A stretch of DNA of 8,680 bases from Thermoplasmatota archaeon (GTDB taxonomy: Archaea > Thermoplasmatota > Thermoplasmata > Thermoplasmatales > Thermoplasmataceae), in NCBI GenBank assembly GCA_023489425.1, contig JAMDCG010000113.1, positions 1-8,680 on the forward strand, given 5' to 3'. Position numbers and translations under genes: made by a program. The first letter of the stretch is position 1, and every line of letters starts with the position of its first letter. The notes beneath the pieces were generated by a model. The model was given only the letters and a program-made list of their open reading frames with translations. It was not told where the DNA came from and made no database searches. Below are positions 1-7,228 of this stretch, one piece after another.

Positions 1-14
1 CTGTTACACTATTG

Positions 15-26
15 GAAAAGTTTAAG
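15..26 (+). promoter_or_regulatory. Probable BRE/TATA promoter of the tRNA gene
   Basis: A purine-rich GGAAAAG (15-20 and just before) runs directly into TTTAAG (21-26). The TATA-like centre lies about 29 bp upstream of the first tRNA base, which suits an archaeal BRE/TATA pair with transcription starting a few bases before the mature tRNA. The call rests on sequence and spacing only. Confidence 0.5.
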
Positions 27-52
27 TGAAATTTTAACATTGGCTTTCTTAA

Positions 53-126
53 GGGGTTGTAGCTTAGCTAGGTAGAGCGCCTGGCTCATAACCAGGTGGT
101 CATTGGTTCGAATCCGATCAGCCCCA
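53..126 (+). tRNA. tRNA with CAT anticodon (elongator Met, or Ile2 if the C is modified)
   Basis: The complete cloverleaf can be folded by eye. The acceptor stem GGGGTTG (53-59) pairs with CAGCCCC (119-125), including one T-G pair, and the discriminator base is A126. The D stem is GCT (62-64) with AGC (76-78). The anticodon stem CCTGG (80-84) pairs with CCAGG (92-96), and the loop CTCATAA carries CAT at 87-89. A five-base variable loop follows. The T stem ATTGG (102-106) pairs with CCGAT (114-118) around the loop TTCGAAT. No CCA is encoded and no intron is seen. The G1-C72 pair argues against an initiator tRNA, because archaeal initiators usually have A1-U72. Elongator Met and the Ile tRNA that reads AUA through a modified CAU cannot be separated with confidence by eye. 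Confidence 0.95.
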
Positions 127-142
127 TGCTCTCTTTGATTTA

Positions 143-178
143 AAGGAATATTTTGAGTGATTGTTCCTTAATATTTTG
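143..178. repeat. Small inverted repeat plus direct repeat between tRNA and regulator gene
   Basis: AAGGAA (143-148) and TTCCTT (164-169) form a 6-bp inverted repeat around a 15-nt loop. AATATTTTG occurs twice, at 147-155 and 170-178, exactly 23 bp apart. The element lies 17 nt past the tRNA and about 75 nt before the regulator start. It could be a weak stem after the tRNA or a protein-binding site for the regulator promoter. Repeats this short also arise by chance in AT-rich DNA. Confidence 0.3.
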
Positions 179-239
179 TTATTAGATGATTAACTCTTCT
201 GCATAGTACTGTATTAATATCACATCAGACATTGGAAAT

Positions 240-252
240 CGTTAAAATAACG
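240..252 (+). promoter_or_regulatory. Candidate TATA element of the regulator gene inside a 13-bp inverted repeat
   Basis: CGTTA (240-244) and TAACG (248-252) are perfect inverted arms around AAA. The core TTAAAATA (242-249) resembles an archaeal TATA box, with a purine-rich GGAAA just upstream (234-238). Its centre is about 25 bp before the ATG at 270, the spacing expected for a leaderless transcript beginning at that codon. A second TATA-like stretch, TATTAATAT at 212-220, could serve instead and would give a short leader and allow a start at 255. Confidence 0.4.
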
Positions 253-254
253 GA

Positions 255-264
255 ATGTATACAT
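255..264. promoter_or_regulatory. Candidate operator: perfect 10-bp palindrome ATGTATACAT
   Basis: ATGTATACAT is its own reverse complement. If transcription starts near 270, it lies between the TATA-like element (242-249) and the start point, where a bound repressor would block polymerase recruitment. That suggests autoregulation by the TrmB-like protein encoded just downstream. It does not match the published Thermococcus TrmB site as I remember it (TACTTT-N3-AGTA). A 10-bp palindrome is expected several times by chance in a window this size, so only its position makes it notable. Confidence 0.3.
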
Positions 265-269
265 ATATA

Positions 270-1328
270 ATGAAGAACTCGAAGCCCTCTCATGAAACAG
301 TGATTGAAATTCTGCAGGACATGGGAATGACTGAACTTGAAGCGAATGTGTATTCATTTATCTTTAAGAATGGAGGGGCCACATCCAGAGATATATTACG
401 GGCATTAGATCTTAGACAGCCACAGCTTTATGATATTACTTCTGGACTGGAAAGAAAGGGTTTCGTAAATGTAATAGTAGGAAGACCACAGAGGTATGAG
501 GCAATTAATCCTGAAATAATTTATGAGAACCGTGAGGAAAATTTGAAACAGATGAGGGGTACATTCCTTGACTGGGTAAAGAAAAATGCACCAGCAGGTT
601 ATAAGGGTGAGCCTGAAATTTTTATTTCAAGGAACATTAACGGATTTCTTTCCAATACACTGGATATTATAAAGAAAGCTAATCAATATATCTTCATTCA
701 CACAACGCTGTCTTACCTTGTAAATTTTCTTGATTATCTGGAGGAAAAATCGAGGCGGGGAGTCAGGGTATTTCTTCTACTATTTGATGATGGTTATGAA
801 GAGGGCTTTTTTGATGAAATAATGAAGAAAAATATATTTTCTAATGTAAGGTATACGCGAATCGGTAAATTCTTTGCAGTTATTTCAGATGAAAGTTATT
901 CTGCGTTTATGCCAAGGAATATCCTTCTTGGAGCAAGGAGTGAACAGTATGGTTACATCTTTAAGGATGATGATATGACCTGGTTTCTCATCCATAACTT
1001 CTTTTCTGGCTGGTTTAGTTCATCGGTAATAGATGAACGCATGCCGGAGATACCTGCTGAATATGATAACCAGAGAATAGCAATTACAGACATTATATCT
1101 CTGAAAAACAAGGGTGTAAACAAAATAGAAGTAACTATCGACGGAGAATACAGAAAAAATGGAGTACCTGTAATACTCAAAGGCCTGGTTTCTAATATAA
1201 ATATAAATGAAGATGTTGTTAATTTCACTATGAAGGGAAATGATGGCAAGGAGATTTCAATTGGTGGATTTGATTCAAAGATTGAGGATGTTATTGCCCA
1301 CAGGATCACCATTGAGAATATTAAATAA
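270..1328 (+). CDS. TrmB-family sugar-responsive transcriptional regulator
   Basis: This DNA-binding regulator has the full TrmB layout. Counted from the ATG at 270 (352 aa), residues about 8-80 form a winged helix-turn-helix, with the typical run ELEANVYSFI, then RQPQLYDITSGLERKGFV and a wing around GRPQRYEAINP. A short helical linker follows. A mixed alpha/beta middle domain (about 110-255) begins PEIFISRNINGF, and a beta-rich C-terminal part (about 275-352) contains EVTIDGEYRKNGVPVILKG. Characterised TrmB of Thermococcus litoralis has about 340 residues and binds maltose or trehalose through its C-terminal region, so the length fits a ligand-binding family member. The reading frame is also open from an ATG at 255, adding MYTYI. 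I prefer 270 because a TATA-like element lies about 25 bp upstream and no ribosome binding site precedes 255. The gene converges on the transporter/hydrolase block, its likely target. Family is confident; the ligand is unknown. Confidence 0.9.
   Translation: MKNSKPSHETVIEILQDMGMTELEANVYSFIFKNGGATSRDILRALDLRQPQLYDITSGLERKGFVNVIVGRPQRYEAINPEIIYENREENLKQMRGTFLDWVKKNAPAGYKGEPEIFISRNINGFLSNTLDIIKKANQYIFIHTTLSYLVNFLDYLEEKSRRGVRVFLLLFDDGYEEGFFDEIMKKNIFSNVRYTRIGKFFAVISDESYSAFMPRNILLGARSEQYGYIFKDDDMTWFLIHNFFSGWFSSSVIDERMPEIPAEYDNQRIAITDIISLKNKGVNKIEVTIDGEYRKNGVPVILKGLVSNININEDVVNFTMKGNDGKEISIGGFDSKIEDVIAHRITIENIK
1154..1159 (-). terminator. Possible U-tract terminator for the - strand operon, inside the regulator gene
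   Basis: Six A residues on the + strand would be transcribed as U6 from the - strand, about 160 nt past the stop codon of the last operon gene. Archaeal termination commonly uses U-rich tracts without a required hairpin. No better tract is visible nearer the stop, so operon transcripts may run antisense into the regulator gene. A single U6 inside coding sequence is weak evidence. Confidence 0.2.
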
Positions 1329-3150
1329 TATTCCTTGAGTAAGATACGGCTCGATCGCATACCTCAAAATTGTATAGCCTATTTCTATGCTTCATCCCAT
1401 TAATTCTTAGTCCTTCAAACTCTTCTGGAATGGAAAAGCGTCTGTTTATTTCAAGTTCTTTTCCATTGGGGTAGATACCAAGAAAGTCATAAATAATATT
1501 TTCAATGAAGAGAGCAGCTGACCATGCCTGAATGAAACAACCAGATGGATTGTTTATAATTTCAGGAAAGCAATAGTTACTGTATCGACCAATGGCATCT
1601 ATATTCATGTGAAGTACCTTGAGTGCATTATTCACGTCTCCATAATTTAGACTTGCCTTTATAAGCATGGAATTCCCATTGGGCATAACGTTTCCATTTT
1701 GATCCACCTTCAGTCCATTTGAGGACATTAATCTTGAAAATGCTTTACTATTTTCAGTTGCGAAATTGGCATAATTCTCCTTACTGGCTAGATTAAAAGA
1801 AAACGGAAGCACAGATGTCCAGAAACCATTGAACTGTGGTAAGCCGTCTTTATACCTATCTGCAAATCCATTTATCTCTGGCATCCACATATCTTTCCTG
1901 ATAAACCTGGTCTTTTCACGGATCTCCTCTTCTATTTCTTTTACCTCGATCTTATCACTGTGAACAACTGAGTTTATTTTGAGTATGGAGTTCATTGACT
2001 CTATATAATTGCACACTGTGTCAATATCAATTCCATTACCCGCTTTTGGATCTTCCATTATTCCATTGCCCCTAACATCATGTAGTATTGCCGGACTTAT
2101 GGAGCTAAGAATCAGATCTTCTCTTTCTTTTAAGTGTTCAATATTTCCACTATATTCGTAGAGGTTCCAAACCATGGTTGGATACACAACAGTTTCCACA
2201 CGATTTCCCATATTGAAAACTCGTCCATTTGAAACTATTTCATGTGGTATTCTTCCACCTTCTTTTCTGGCGTATTTTTCAAGAACCTTGAGAGTATTTT
2301 CGTACTCATCATTCATACCAGCTATCAGTAATCCTCCTGAACTGTAATATGTGTCAATACCGAATAACCATGGAAACTCAGGGTATCCAGCTACAACTCC
2401 TCTACCAGTGTTATTCATATTTAAGAACAACCACCTAAGGTTTATGACAGCAAGATCAAAAGCATCGGATATGGATGTGTTTCCTGAGATGGTGGTTTTA
2501 CTTCTTAGTGACTCCACAAACTGGTGGCGATAGTTCTCTGCCTCCTTTTTTATGTTAGCTGGTGAAATATTGGTTGATTCATTTCCTTCTATTTTGATAT
2601 TTACTGTTGTGGAATCTTTAGTCTCTATCACAATTCGGTTATTATTATAGGTTAACACGCCATTCCCATCAGAACTAGCTGTTATCCTTTGCCTATAGTT
2701 TTTTTCACTTATAATAATAGAGCCTGAAAGTTTGGATATGCTGAAATCTGTATTTAACTGACTGTACCATACTGGTATAACACCTATTTCCAGTATTATC
2801 CTAACGGGTTCAGTGATTTCTATTTCCTTTGTCAGTTCTATTAAAAAATAATTGTCTCCTGTGGTACTTAATTTTAAGCTTAATTCTCTGAAGCCGAAAC
2901 TAACAGATGTATAATCTGTTGTTACATATTCTGGGATCATACTTCTTCCATTTCTTTCAAGTGTTATCCACTTGAAGATCCTTATGGGAGGAAACCATAG
3001 CCCATTCATCTCGTTTTCAATGTGATACCCTAGACCTGCAGGCTTCATATCATTGTAACCAATATAGTAAGAACTTCTTCCACTCAGGACGAATGGTTTA
3101 CCATCCTGTTTTTTAGTCCGAGGTAATATATATGTCATTTCAGATCGCAT
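1321..3150 (-). CDS. Glycosidase-like protein, amylo-alpha-1,6-glucosidase / six-hairpin (alpha/alpha)6-barrel type, divergent paralog
   Basis: This 609-residue cytoplasmic protein (no signal peptide or membrane segment) has an N-terminal beta-sandwich (about 1-210), an (alpha/alpha)6 barrel (about 225-560) and a short beta-rich tail. Recognisable barrel motifs are GYPEFPWLFGID (255-266), GGRIPHEI (298-305), GNGIMED (361-367), DIDTVCNYIESM (375-386) and FPEIINNPSGCFIQAWSAAL (528-547). The last resembles the glycogen-debranching family signature PEIF...GCxxQAWS, with Glu530 as candidate catalytic base. It is a paralog of the protein encoded just upstream: both share the FG(R/I)D, GGRIPHE and Q(A/G)WS blocks and an R-N-x-(V/L)-(F/Y)-N tail motif. 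It lacks the WPES segment of that paralog, so general acid and activity are uncertain. The start at 3150 overlaps the upstream gene by 11 nt and follows AAGGA. An ATG at 3138, one base past that gene's TGA and preceded by GCGATC, is equally credible. The last 8 bp overlap the convergent regulator gene. Substrate unknown. Confidence 0.75.
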   Translation of the reverse strand: MRSEMTYILPRTKKQDGKPFVLSGRSSYYIGYNDMKPAGLGYHIENEMNGLWFPPIRIFKWITLERNGRSMIPEYVTTDYTSVSFGFRELSLKLSTTGDNYFLIELTKEIEITEPVRIILEIGVIPVWYSQLNTDFSISKLSGSIIISEKNYRQRITASSDGNGVLTYNNNRIVIETKDSTTVNIKIEGNESTNISPANIKKEAENYRHQFVESLRSKTTISGNTSISDAFDLAVINLRWLFLNMNNTGRGVVAGYPEFPWLFGIDTYYSSGGLLIAGMNDEYENTLKVLEKYARKEGGRIPHEIVSNGRVFNMGNRVETVVYPTMVWNLYEYSGNIEHLKEREDLILSSISPAILHDVRGNGIMEDPKAGNGIDIDTVCNYIESMNSILKINSVVHSDKIEVKEIEEEIREKTRFIRKDMWMPEINGFADRYKDGLPQFNGFWTSVLPFSFNLASKENYANFATENSKAFSRLMSSNGLKVDQNGNVMPNGNSMLIKASLNYGDVNNALKVLHMNIDAIGRYSNYCFPEIINNPSGCFIQAWSAALFIENIIYDFLGIYPNGKELEINRRFSIPEEFEGLRINGMKHRNRLYNFEVCDRAVSYSRNII

Positions 3151-5152
3151 TTTCCTTACTTAAATTGATTTGCCATTCATTTTTTTGCATATATTTTGAG
3201 ATGTCACTTGCCTCCTTCCTGTTTCCCTTCCGCACTGTAATATTAAAGACTTTATTCCTGAATGGAAAATTAAGCAATTTTACCTCATCCCAGCTTTCAG
3301 GTAAATGTGGATTCATCATTTCAGAAGGATCATCATCTGTTGGTACTCTTTCAAAACCTAGTAGACCTTCCATTATAGATTGAATGAACAGGCTGGAAGA
3401 CCAACCCTGGAAAAACTGACCCTCTGCATAAAGGAATTCTGGGTTGTAAGTTTCATTAATCCTTCCCGGATCAAGGCTAGAGAAAGCGAGTCTTGTGAAC
3501 GTTTCAATCATGTCAAAACCCTCAGTATACATGGAGTTGTTATAAAGTGCCAGTACCATCCAGCCCGTCATCAGGGGCCATATGGTTCCAGTATGATAAC
3601 CCCCGTCGTAAAATCTGTCCCTGTTTGATACTGATCGTACTCCCCACTCCGTTACCAAGTCAGGTTGGTATAACCATTTAAGACCTTCACTGAATAAAGA
3701 ACCATTGAAATACATGGCTGGAACTATCTGCATTGAGCCCTTTATATCCCTCGTTTTACCATCATTTGCGGAATCAATAATTGTTATTCCCTTTTCTGTA
3801 TGCCTGTAAAACAGGTCTTTATAGATCTTTAGTGCGCTTTCAAAACGTTTATTGCCTTCTCCATTCATTTGATCAAAGACTCTTATAGCTTCGAGCCACC
3901 AGGCATTCACATCCACACATATACCGTCCCGTTTTTGTGCCCATGACTCTGGCCATCCGATGAGACCTTCGGAAAAACGATTTTCTATTAACCCGTCCTG
4001 ATCTCTGTCGCATGATTTACAGAAATTCATAACATCGCTTATGGTTTTTTCATCAGATTTTTTTCCGGTCCAACCAGAAAGCATATACATGCAAATGATC
4101 CATAGAGGTGAACTATCTATGGACATAAACTGTGTCGATACTGGTGAATCTCCAATTTTATAATTATCACCTTTAATGTGACCTCCATTTGAAAGGGGAA
4201 TCTCATGTGGTATTCTTCCTCCTTTAGAGAATGAATAAAGCATGTCTAAATGATTTTGTGCAAGATCTCCCAATCCACATTCAATCGCAGCCATAGACAT
4301 CCATTCTCCATCTCTTCCGAAAAACCATGAAAATTGAGGTATTCCTGCGTAAAAGCCATTTCCAATAGGAGTGGGTGTAAATAATTCCAGGAGGTCATGT
4401 TTTGCCCATCTGAATAGTTTATTTATTCTGAATGAGGGGGTAACCAGATTTGATATGGTGTTTGTCTTTTCGTTGTATTTTATTGAATTTTCAAGATCAT
4501 TTTCTTCAGGTAAGGAATCATCGCAAGAAACATAAATATCCAGGAATGAAGTGGAATCTGAACTTATGGTTATCTTCTGATTATCTATGGCGATCTTAGT
4601 ATTCCCGTTACTTTTGTAATTTATGGTAGTACTGGCAATACTACTACTAATCCTTATGTATCTTTCATTCACTTTTACCCTGTAATCCTTACCAAAATTG
4701 GATTGTGGCCATGCTGTCTCATGAAGAATCTGTATGTTTATCTCAAAATTGACCAGTTTTTCAGATCTTAACTCCATTTCAAGAATGGCTTTTTTTGATG
4801 CAATGAAGTCCAGTCTTTCAAAATCCTCATACTGCCTGTAAATGTATGCAAACCCCCTTACATATTTCAGGAAGGTTTGTTTTTCACTTTTACCATTTAC
4901 CTTAATATCCAGCCCCGATATGTGCTGTGTGTCAAAATTCCACAATCCCACCCTTCTTCTTGGAGAAATCCATGATTCAATGGAACCGTTCTGACCACAC
5001 ACAAAGTGAACAGGTCCATTCTTGATTACAGAACTATAAAAACCTTCACTTCGTGAAGTATCCCGCTCTACAATCCAGTGATCCATATCTCTTTCGTTGT
5101 CACCGATTTTCAGAGTTCTGCAGATATCCATTATACTCTCAGTTTTTAGCAA
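3140..5152 (-). CDS. Probable cytoplasmic glycoside hydrolase, amylo-alpha-1,6-glucosidase / six-hairpin (alpha/alpha)6-barrel type
   Basis: This 670-residue protein has no signal peptide. Residues about 30-235 are a beta-sandwich of the debranching-enzyme N-terminal kind, followed by a linker helix and an (alpha/alpha)6 barrel (about 240-600). Barrel motifs in order are IPQFSWFFGRDGEW (271-284), GGRIPHEI (311-318), DRDQDGLIEN (382-391), GLIGWPESW (396-404), VDVNAWWLEAI (413-423), GGYHTGTIWP (517-526), NETYNPE (566-572) and GQFFQGWSSSLF (578-589). By analogy with families GH133, GH63 and GH37, a carboxylate in the WPES region (Glu402) is a candidate general acid, and Glu567 or Glu572 a candidate base. 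These assignments are inference. Imported oligosaccharide or disaccharide is the likely substrate because the gene directly follows the transporter ATPase. The start shown is TTG at 5152, 4 nt after the ATPase stop, with AGGAAAGTGAT upstream. An ATG at 5131 would remove seven residues. Linkage and sugar cannot be inferred. Confidence 0.85.
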   Translation of the reverse strand: MLKTESIMDICRTLKIGDNERDMDHWIVERDTSRSEGFYSSVIKNGPVHFVCGQNGSIESWISPRRRVGLWNFDTQHISGLDIKVNGKSEKQTFLKYVRGFAYIYRQYEDFERLDFIASKKAILEMELRSEKLVNFEINIQILHETAWPQSNFGKDYRVKVNERYIRISSSIASTTINYKSNGNTKIAIDNQKITISSDSTSFLDIYVSCDDSLPEENDLENSIKYNEKTNTISNLVTPSFRINKLFRWAKHDLLELFTPTPIGNGFYAGIPQFSWFFGRDGEWMSMAAIECGLGDLAQNHLDMLYSFSKGGRIPHEIPLSNGGHIKGDNYKIGDSPVSTQFMSIDSSPLWIICMYMLSGWTGKKSDEKTISDVMNFCKSCDRDQDGLIENRFSEGLIGWPESWAQKRDGICVDVNAWWLEAIRVFDQMNGEGNKRFESALKIYKDLFYRHTEKGITIIDSANDGKTRDIKGSMQIVPAMYFNGSLFSEGLKWLYQPDLVTEWGVRSVSNRDRFYDGGYHTGTIWPLMTGWMVLALYNNSMYTEGFDMIETFTRLAFSSLDPGRINETYNPEFLYAEGQFFQGWSSSLFIQSIMEGLLGFERVPTDDDPSEMMNPHLPESWDEVKLLNFPFRNKVFNITVRKGNRKEASDISKYMQKNEWQINLSKENAI

Positions 5153-5155
5153 ATT

Positions 5156-5166
5156 ATCACTTTCCT
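5156..5166 (-). promoter_or_regulatory. Ribosome binding site favouring the TTG start at 5152
   Basis: On the - strand AGGAAAGTGAT ends 3 nt before TTG. It matches much of the archaeal consensus AGGAGGTGATC, with the GTGAT part about where GGTGAT sits before the two better-supported starts in this operon. The ATG at 5131 has only GAGAG at shorter spacing. The element overlaps the stop codon of the ATPase gene, so part of the match could simply reflect the end of that gene. Confidence 0.4.
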
Positions 5167-6302
5167 TTCTTATTTTCTACCAGCTTCTCTGGTGGATGAA
5201 TTTTCAGTATTGGATTCTTTATTCTCGATCCATCAGGTCCAAACACATAGAACCTTTCTGAATCAACTGAAAATCTCAGTTCAGATCCGGGCTTTAGATC
5301 AAATATATCTGTTTTGGTCCTTGATTCTCTTGAAAGTGCTATTGTTATATCATTACTACCCATTTCGACCTTTATCTGTATAACCGACCCAAGAAATTCC
5401 AGTGTTTTGAGAGTTGTTTTTATTTCACCATCAACTACCAGCTTGAAATCCGTCGGTCTGATTCCTATGGTCAGTTTATCTGGGAGATCAGCAGATTCAA
5501 ATTCAAGACCAAATGGTGTAGTCTCGTCCTCAGAATCGAGGATGAACATGTGCGGATTGCTGGAATTTTTCACAAAATTAAAAGTATTCATCGCTGGTGA
5601 ACCTACAAAAGTGGCAACGAACACATGTTCTGGATTATCATACAGTTCCCTTGGTGCACCTTCCTGAATCTTCACCCCATTATTCAAAACAACTATCCTA
5701 TCAGCCATGGACATGGCCTCAATCTGATCATGTGTAACATAGAGAATACTCTTCTTTGTAATTCTGTGGAAATGTATGAGTTCCTCTCTCATCTCATCAC
5801 GGAATTTTGCATCCAGTCCTGTCAGTGGTTCATCCATGAGATAAATAACAGGATCACGTATCATCGCCCTTGCCAGACCAACTCTCTGTGCCTGTCCACC
5901 GGATATCTCCCGCGGTTTTCTGGATAGAATTGTGTTGATCCCAACTATTTTAGCAACCTCATTTACCCTCCTATCTATTTCATCTTTTGACACACCTTTC
6001 ATCCTTAGATTTAGTGCCAGATTATTGTAAACGGTCATATGTGGATACAGTGCCTGATTCTGGAACACCATTGCAACATTTCTTTCAGAAGGGTGAATAT
6101 CATTCATTATCTCTCCATTTATCACCACATCTCCAGAATCCTGAATGATAAGGCCAGCAATTATCCTCAGGATGGTACTCTTTCCGCCTCCCGAAGGACC
6201 CAAAATAGCCACAAATTCTCCATCTTCTATGTGCAAGTCAAAATCTTTTAGTGCAACGGTTGACCCGTATGCCATGTTTAGTTTTTTCAATTCTATTGCC
6301 AT
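5157..6302 (-). CDS. Sugar ABC transporter ATP-binding protein, MalK/UgpC type (CUT1)
   Basis: The 381-residue ATPase powers the importer from the cytoplasmic face. All nucleotide-binding motifs are present: Walker A GPSGGGKST (35-43), Q-loop VFQNQALYPHMTV with Gln81, signature ISGGQ (133-137), Walker B VIYLMDE (152-158, catalytic Glu158), D-loop GLD and switch His191 in VTHDQIEAM. After the GSPAMNTF junction (about 234-241) comes a C-terminal beta-rich TOBE-like region to residue 380, the mark of MalK-type subunits of carbohydrate-uptake class 1. FQNQALYPHMTV and DRIVVLNNG are typical of this group. The length equals that of bacterial MalK/UgpC proteins. ATG at 6302 lies 5 nt after the permease stop and has a strong ribosome binding site. 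Such ATPases are sometimes shared between transporters, but here it sits between its own permeases and two hydrolases. Confidence 0.95.
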   Translation of the reverse strand: MAIELKKLNMAYGSTVALKDFDLHIEDGEFVAILGPSGGGKSTILRIIAGLIIQDSGDVVINGEIMNDIHPSERNVAMVFQNQALYPHMTVYNNLALNLRMKGVSKDEIDRRVNEVAKIVGINTILSRKPREISGGQAQRVGLARAMIRDPVIYLMDEPLTGLDAKFRDEMREELIHFHRITKKSILYVTHDQIEAMSMADRIVVLNNGVKIQEGAPRELYDNPEHVFVATFVGSPAMNTFNFVKNSSNPHMFILDSEDETTPFGLEFESADLPDKLTIGIRPTDFKLVVDGEIKTTLKTLEFLGSVIQIKVEMGSNDITIALSRESRTKTDIFDLKPGSELRFSVDSERFYVFGPDGSRIKNPILKIHPPEKLVENKKGK

Positions 6303-6307
6303 TGTTA

Positions 6308-7228
6308 TTACCCCTTTACTCCTGTGAGCGCAAAGCCCTCTACGAAATATCTCTCAAATAGGATATAGATTACCAGTGTTGGTATCAGTGTTAGGAATAC
6401 AACCATCATCATTTCATTCCAGTATATCTGTGTACCATTCACACCCTTGAAGAAATTCAGAACCAGTGGCAGTGTGAAGAGCTTCTGGGAATGAACTTCC
6501 ATTAAAGGCCAGAGAAAGTTGTTCCATGTTCCGATAAAAGTGTAGATCGTAGCTGCAGCAAATGCAGGTTTTGCCATGGGTGCTGATATCTTGTAGAATA
6601 TCTGGAATGGCGATAAACCATCCAGTTTAGCTGCGTTTTCAACATCCGCTGGAATGGTCATGAAATACTGCCTAAATATGAAAACGTTGAGTCCAGAAAC
6701 GATTTCCGGAAGTATGAGTCCCTGATATGTGCTGATCCATCCCAGATCCAGCATGAATATGTACGAGGCTATGGATATGACTGGAAATGGTATCATCAAT
6801 GTTGCAAGTACAGCATAGAATAGAAGATCCCTCCCCTTGAAATGAAGCCTGGCAAATGCATATCCAGCCGCAGATCCTACAAGGACGCTTCCTGTAACCA
6901 CAACAGCTGCTACAAATACGCTGTTGAAATACCATAATGGAAATGAACCAAAGCTTACAACTGACCTGAAATTTGCGACCAGGTTTCCAACACTTGTCAA
7001 ACTGAAGGGATTAAGATCGGGTGGGAAATGTGCAAATATACTGCTTCTAAACATTTTCAGGAACATCCAGTAGAATGGAAGCATATATATTATTACAAGC
7101 AGGATGCTTAGGATATAGATCACTGCCTTTTTTGCTGGTCCTATGGACAGCAACATTTCGTATACGTCCTTCTTCCTGTTTTTTCCGATAGATCTGGTTT
7201 TTGAATTCCCTGTTTTGTGTCTGAACAT
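6308..7228 (-). CDS. Sugar ABC transporter permease, MalG/UgpE type (CUT1)
   Basis: This is the second transmembrane subunit of the importer, 306 residues from the ATG at 7228. A basic cytoplasmic N-terminus (RKK) precedes about six hydrophobic segments (near 35-57, 102-124, 134-157, 168-187, 222-243 and 273-293). The cytoplasmic coupling loop carries the EAA motif ENAAKLDGLSPFQIFYKI (197-214), which docks on the ATPase. GTWNNFLWP and the end RYFVEGFALTGVKG are hallmarks of MalG-like proteins. The frame stays open to a GTG at 7237, but that GTG is part of GAGGTGG, the ribosome binding site for ATG 7228. The ATG also overlaps the previous gene's stop as TAATG, a common sign of translational coupling. 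Substrate specificity cannot be read from the permease. Confidence 0.95.
   Translation of the reverse strand: MFRHKTGNSKTRSIGKNRKKDVYEMLLSIGPAKKAVIYILSILLVIIYMLPFYWMFLKMFRSSIFAHFPPDLNPFSLTSVGNLVANFRSVVSFGSFPLWYFNSVFVAAVVVTGSVLVGSAAGYAFARLHFKGRDLLFYAVLATLMIPFPVISIASYIFMLDLGWISTYQGLILPEIVSGLNVFIFRQYFMTIPADVENAAKLDGLSPFQIFYKISAPMAKPAFAAATIYTFIGTWNNFLWPLMEVHSQKLFTLPLVLNFFKGVNGTQIYWNEMMMVVFLTLIPTLVIYILFERYFVEGFALTGVKG
6310..6317 (-). promoter_or_regulatory. Strong ribosome binding site of the ATPase gene
   Basis: On the - strand AAAGGGGT lies 7 nt before ATG 6302. It overlaps the stop codon region of the upstream permease gene and supports both the chosen start and coupled translation. Confidence 0.7.

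Noticed and set aside
53..126. tRNA as an integration site for a mobile island carrying the sugar operon
   Set aside because: I found no second copy of the tRNA 3' end in the window and no integrase or transposase. Composition does not obviously change across the tRNA.
953..1360. 135-codon open frame on the - strand opposite the end of the regulator gene
   Set aside because: It lies fully antisense to a well-supported TrmB-family coding region, and its hydrophobic translation looks like the usual antisense shadow of that gene.
5192..5927. Three + strand open frames (5192-5383, 5314-5667, 5625-5927) opposite the ATPase gene
   Set aside because: They are antisense to a complete MalK-type protein with all motifs, and their translations show no domain and low-complexity Ser/Leu-rich content.
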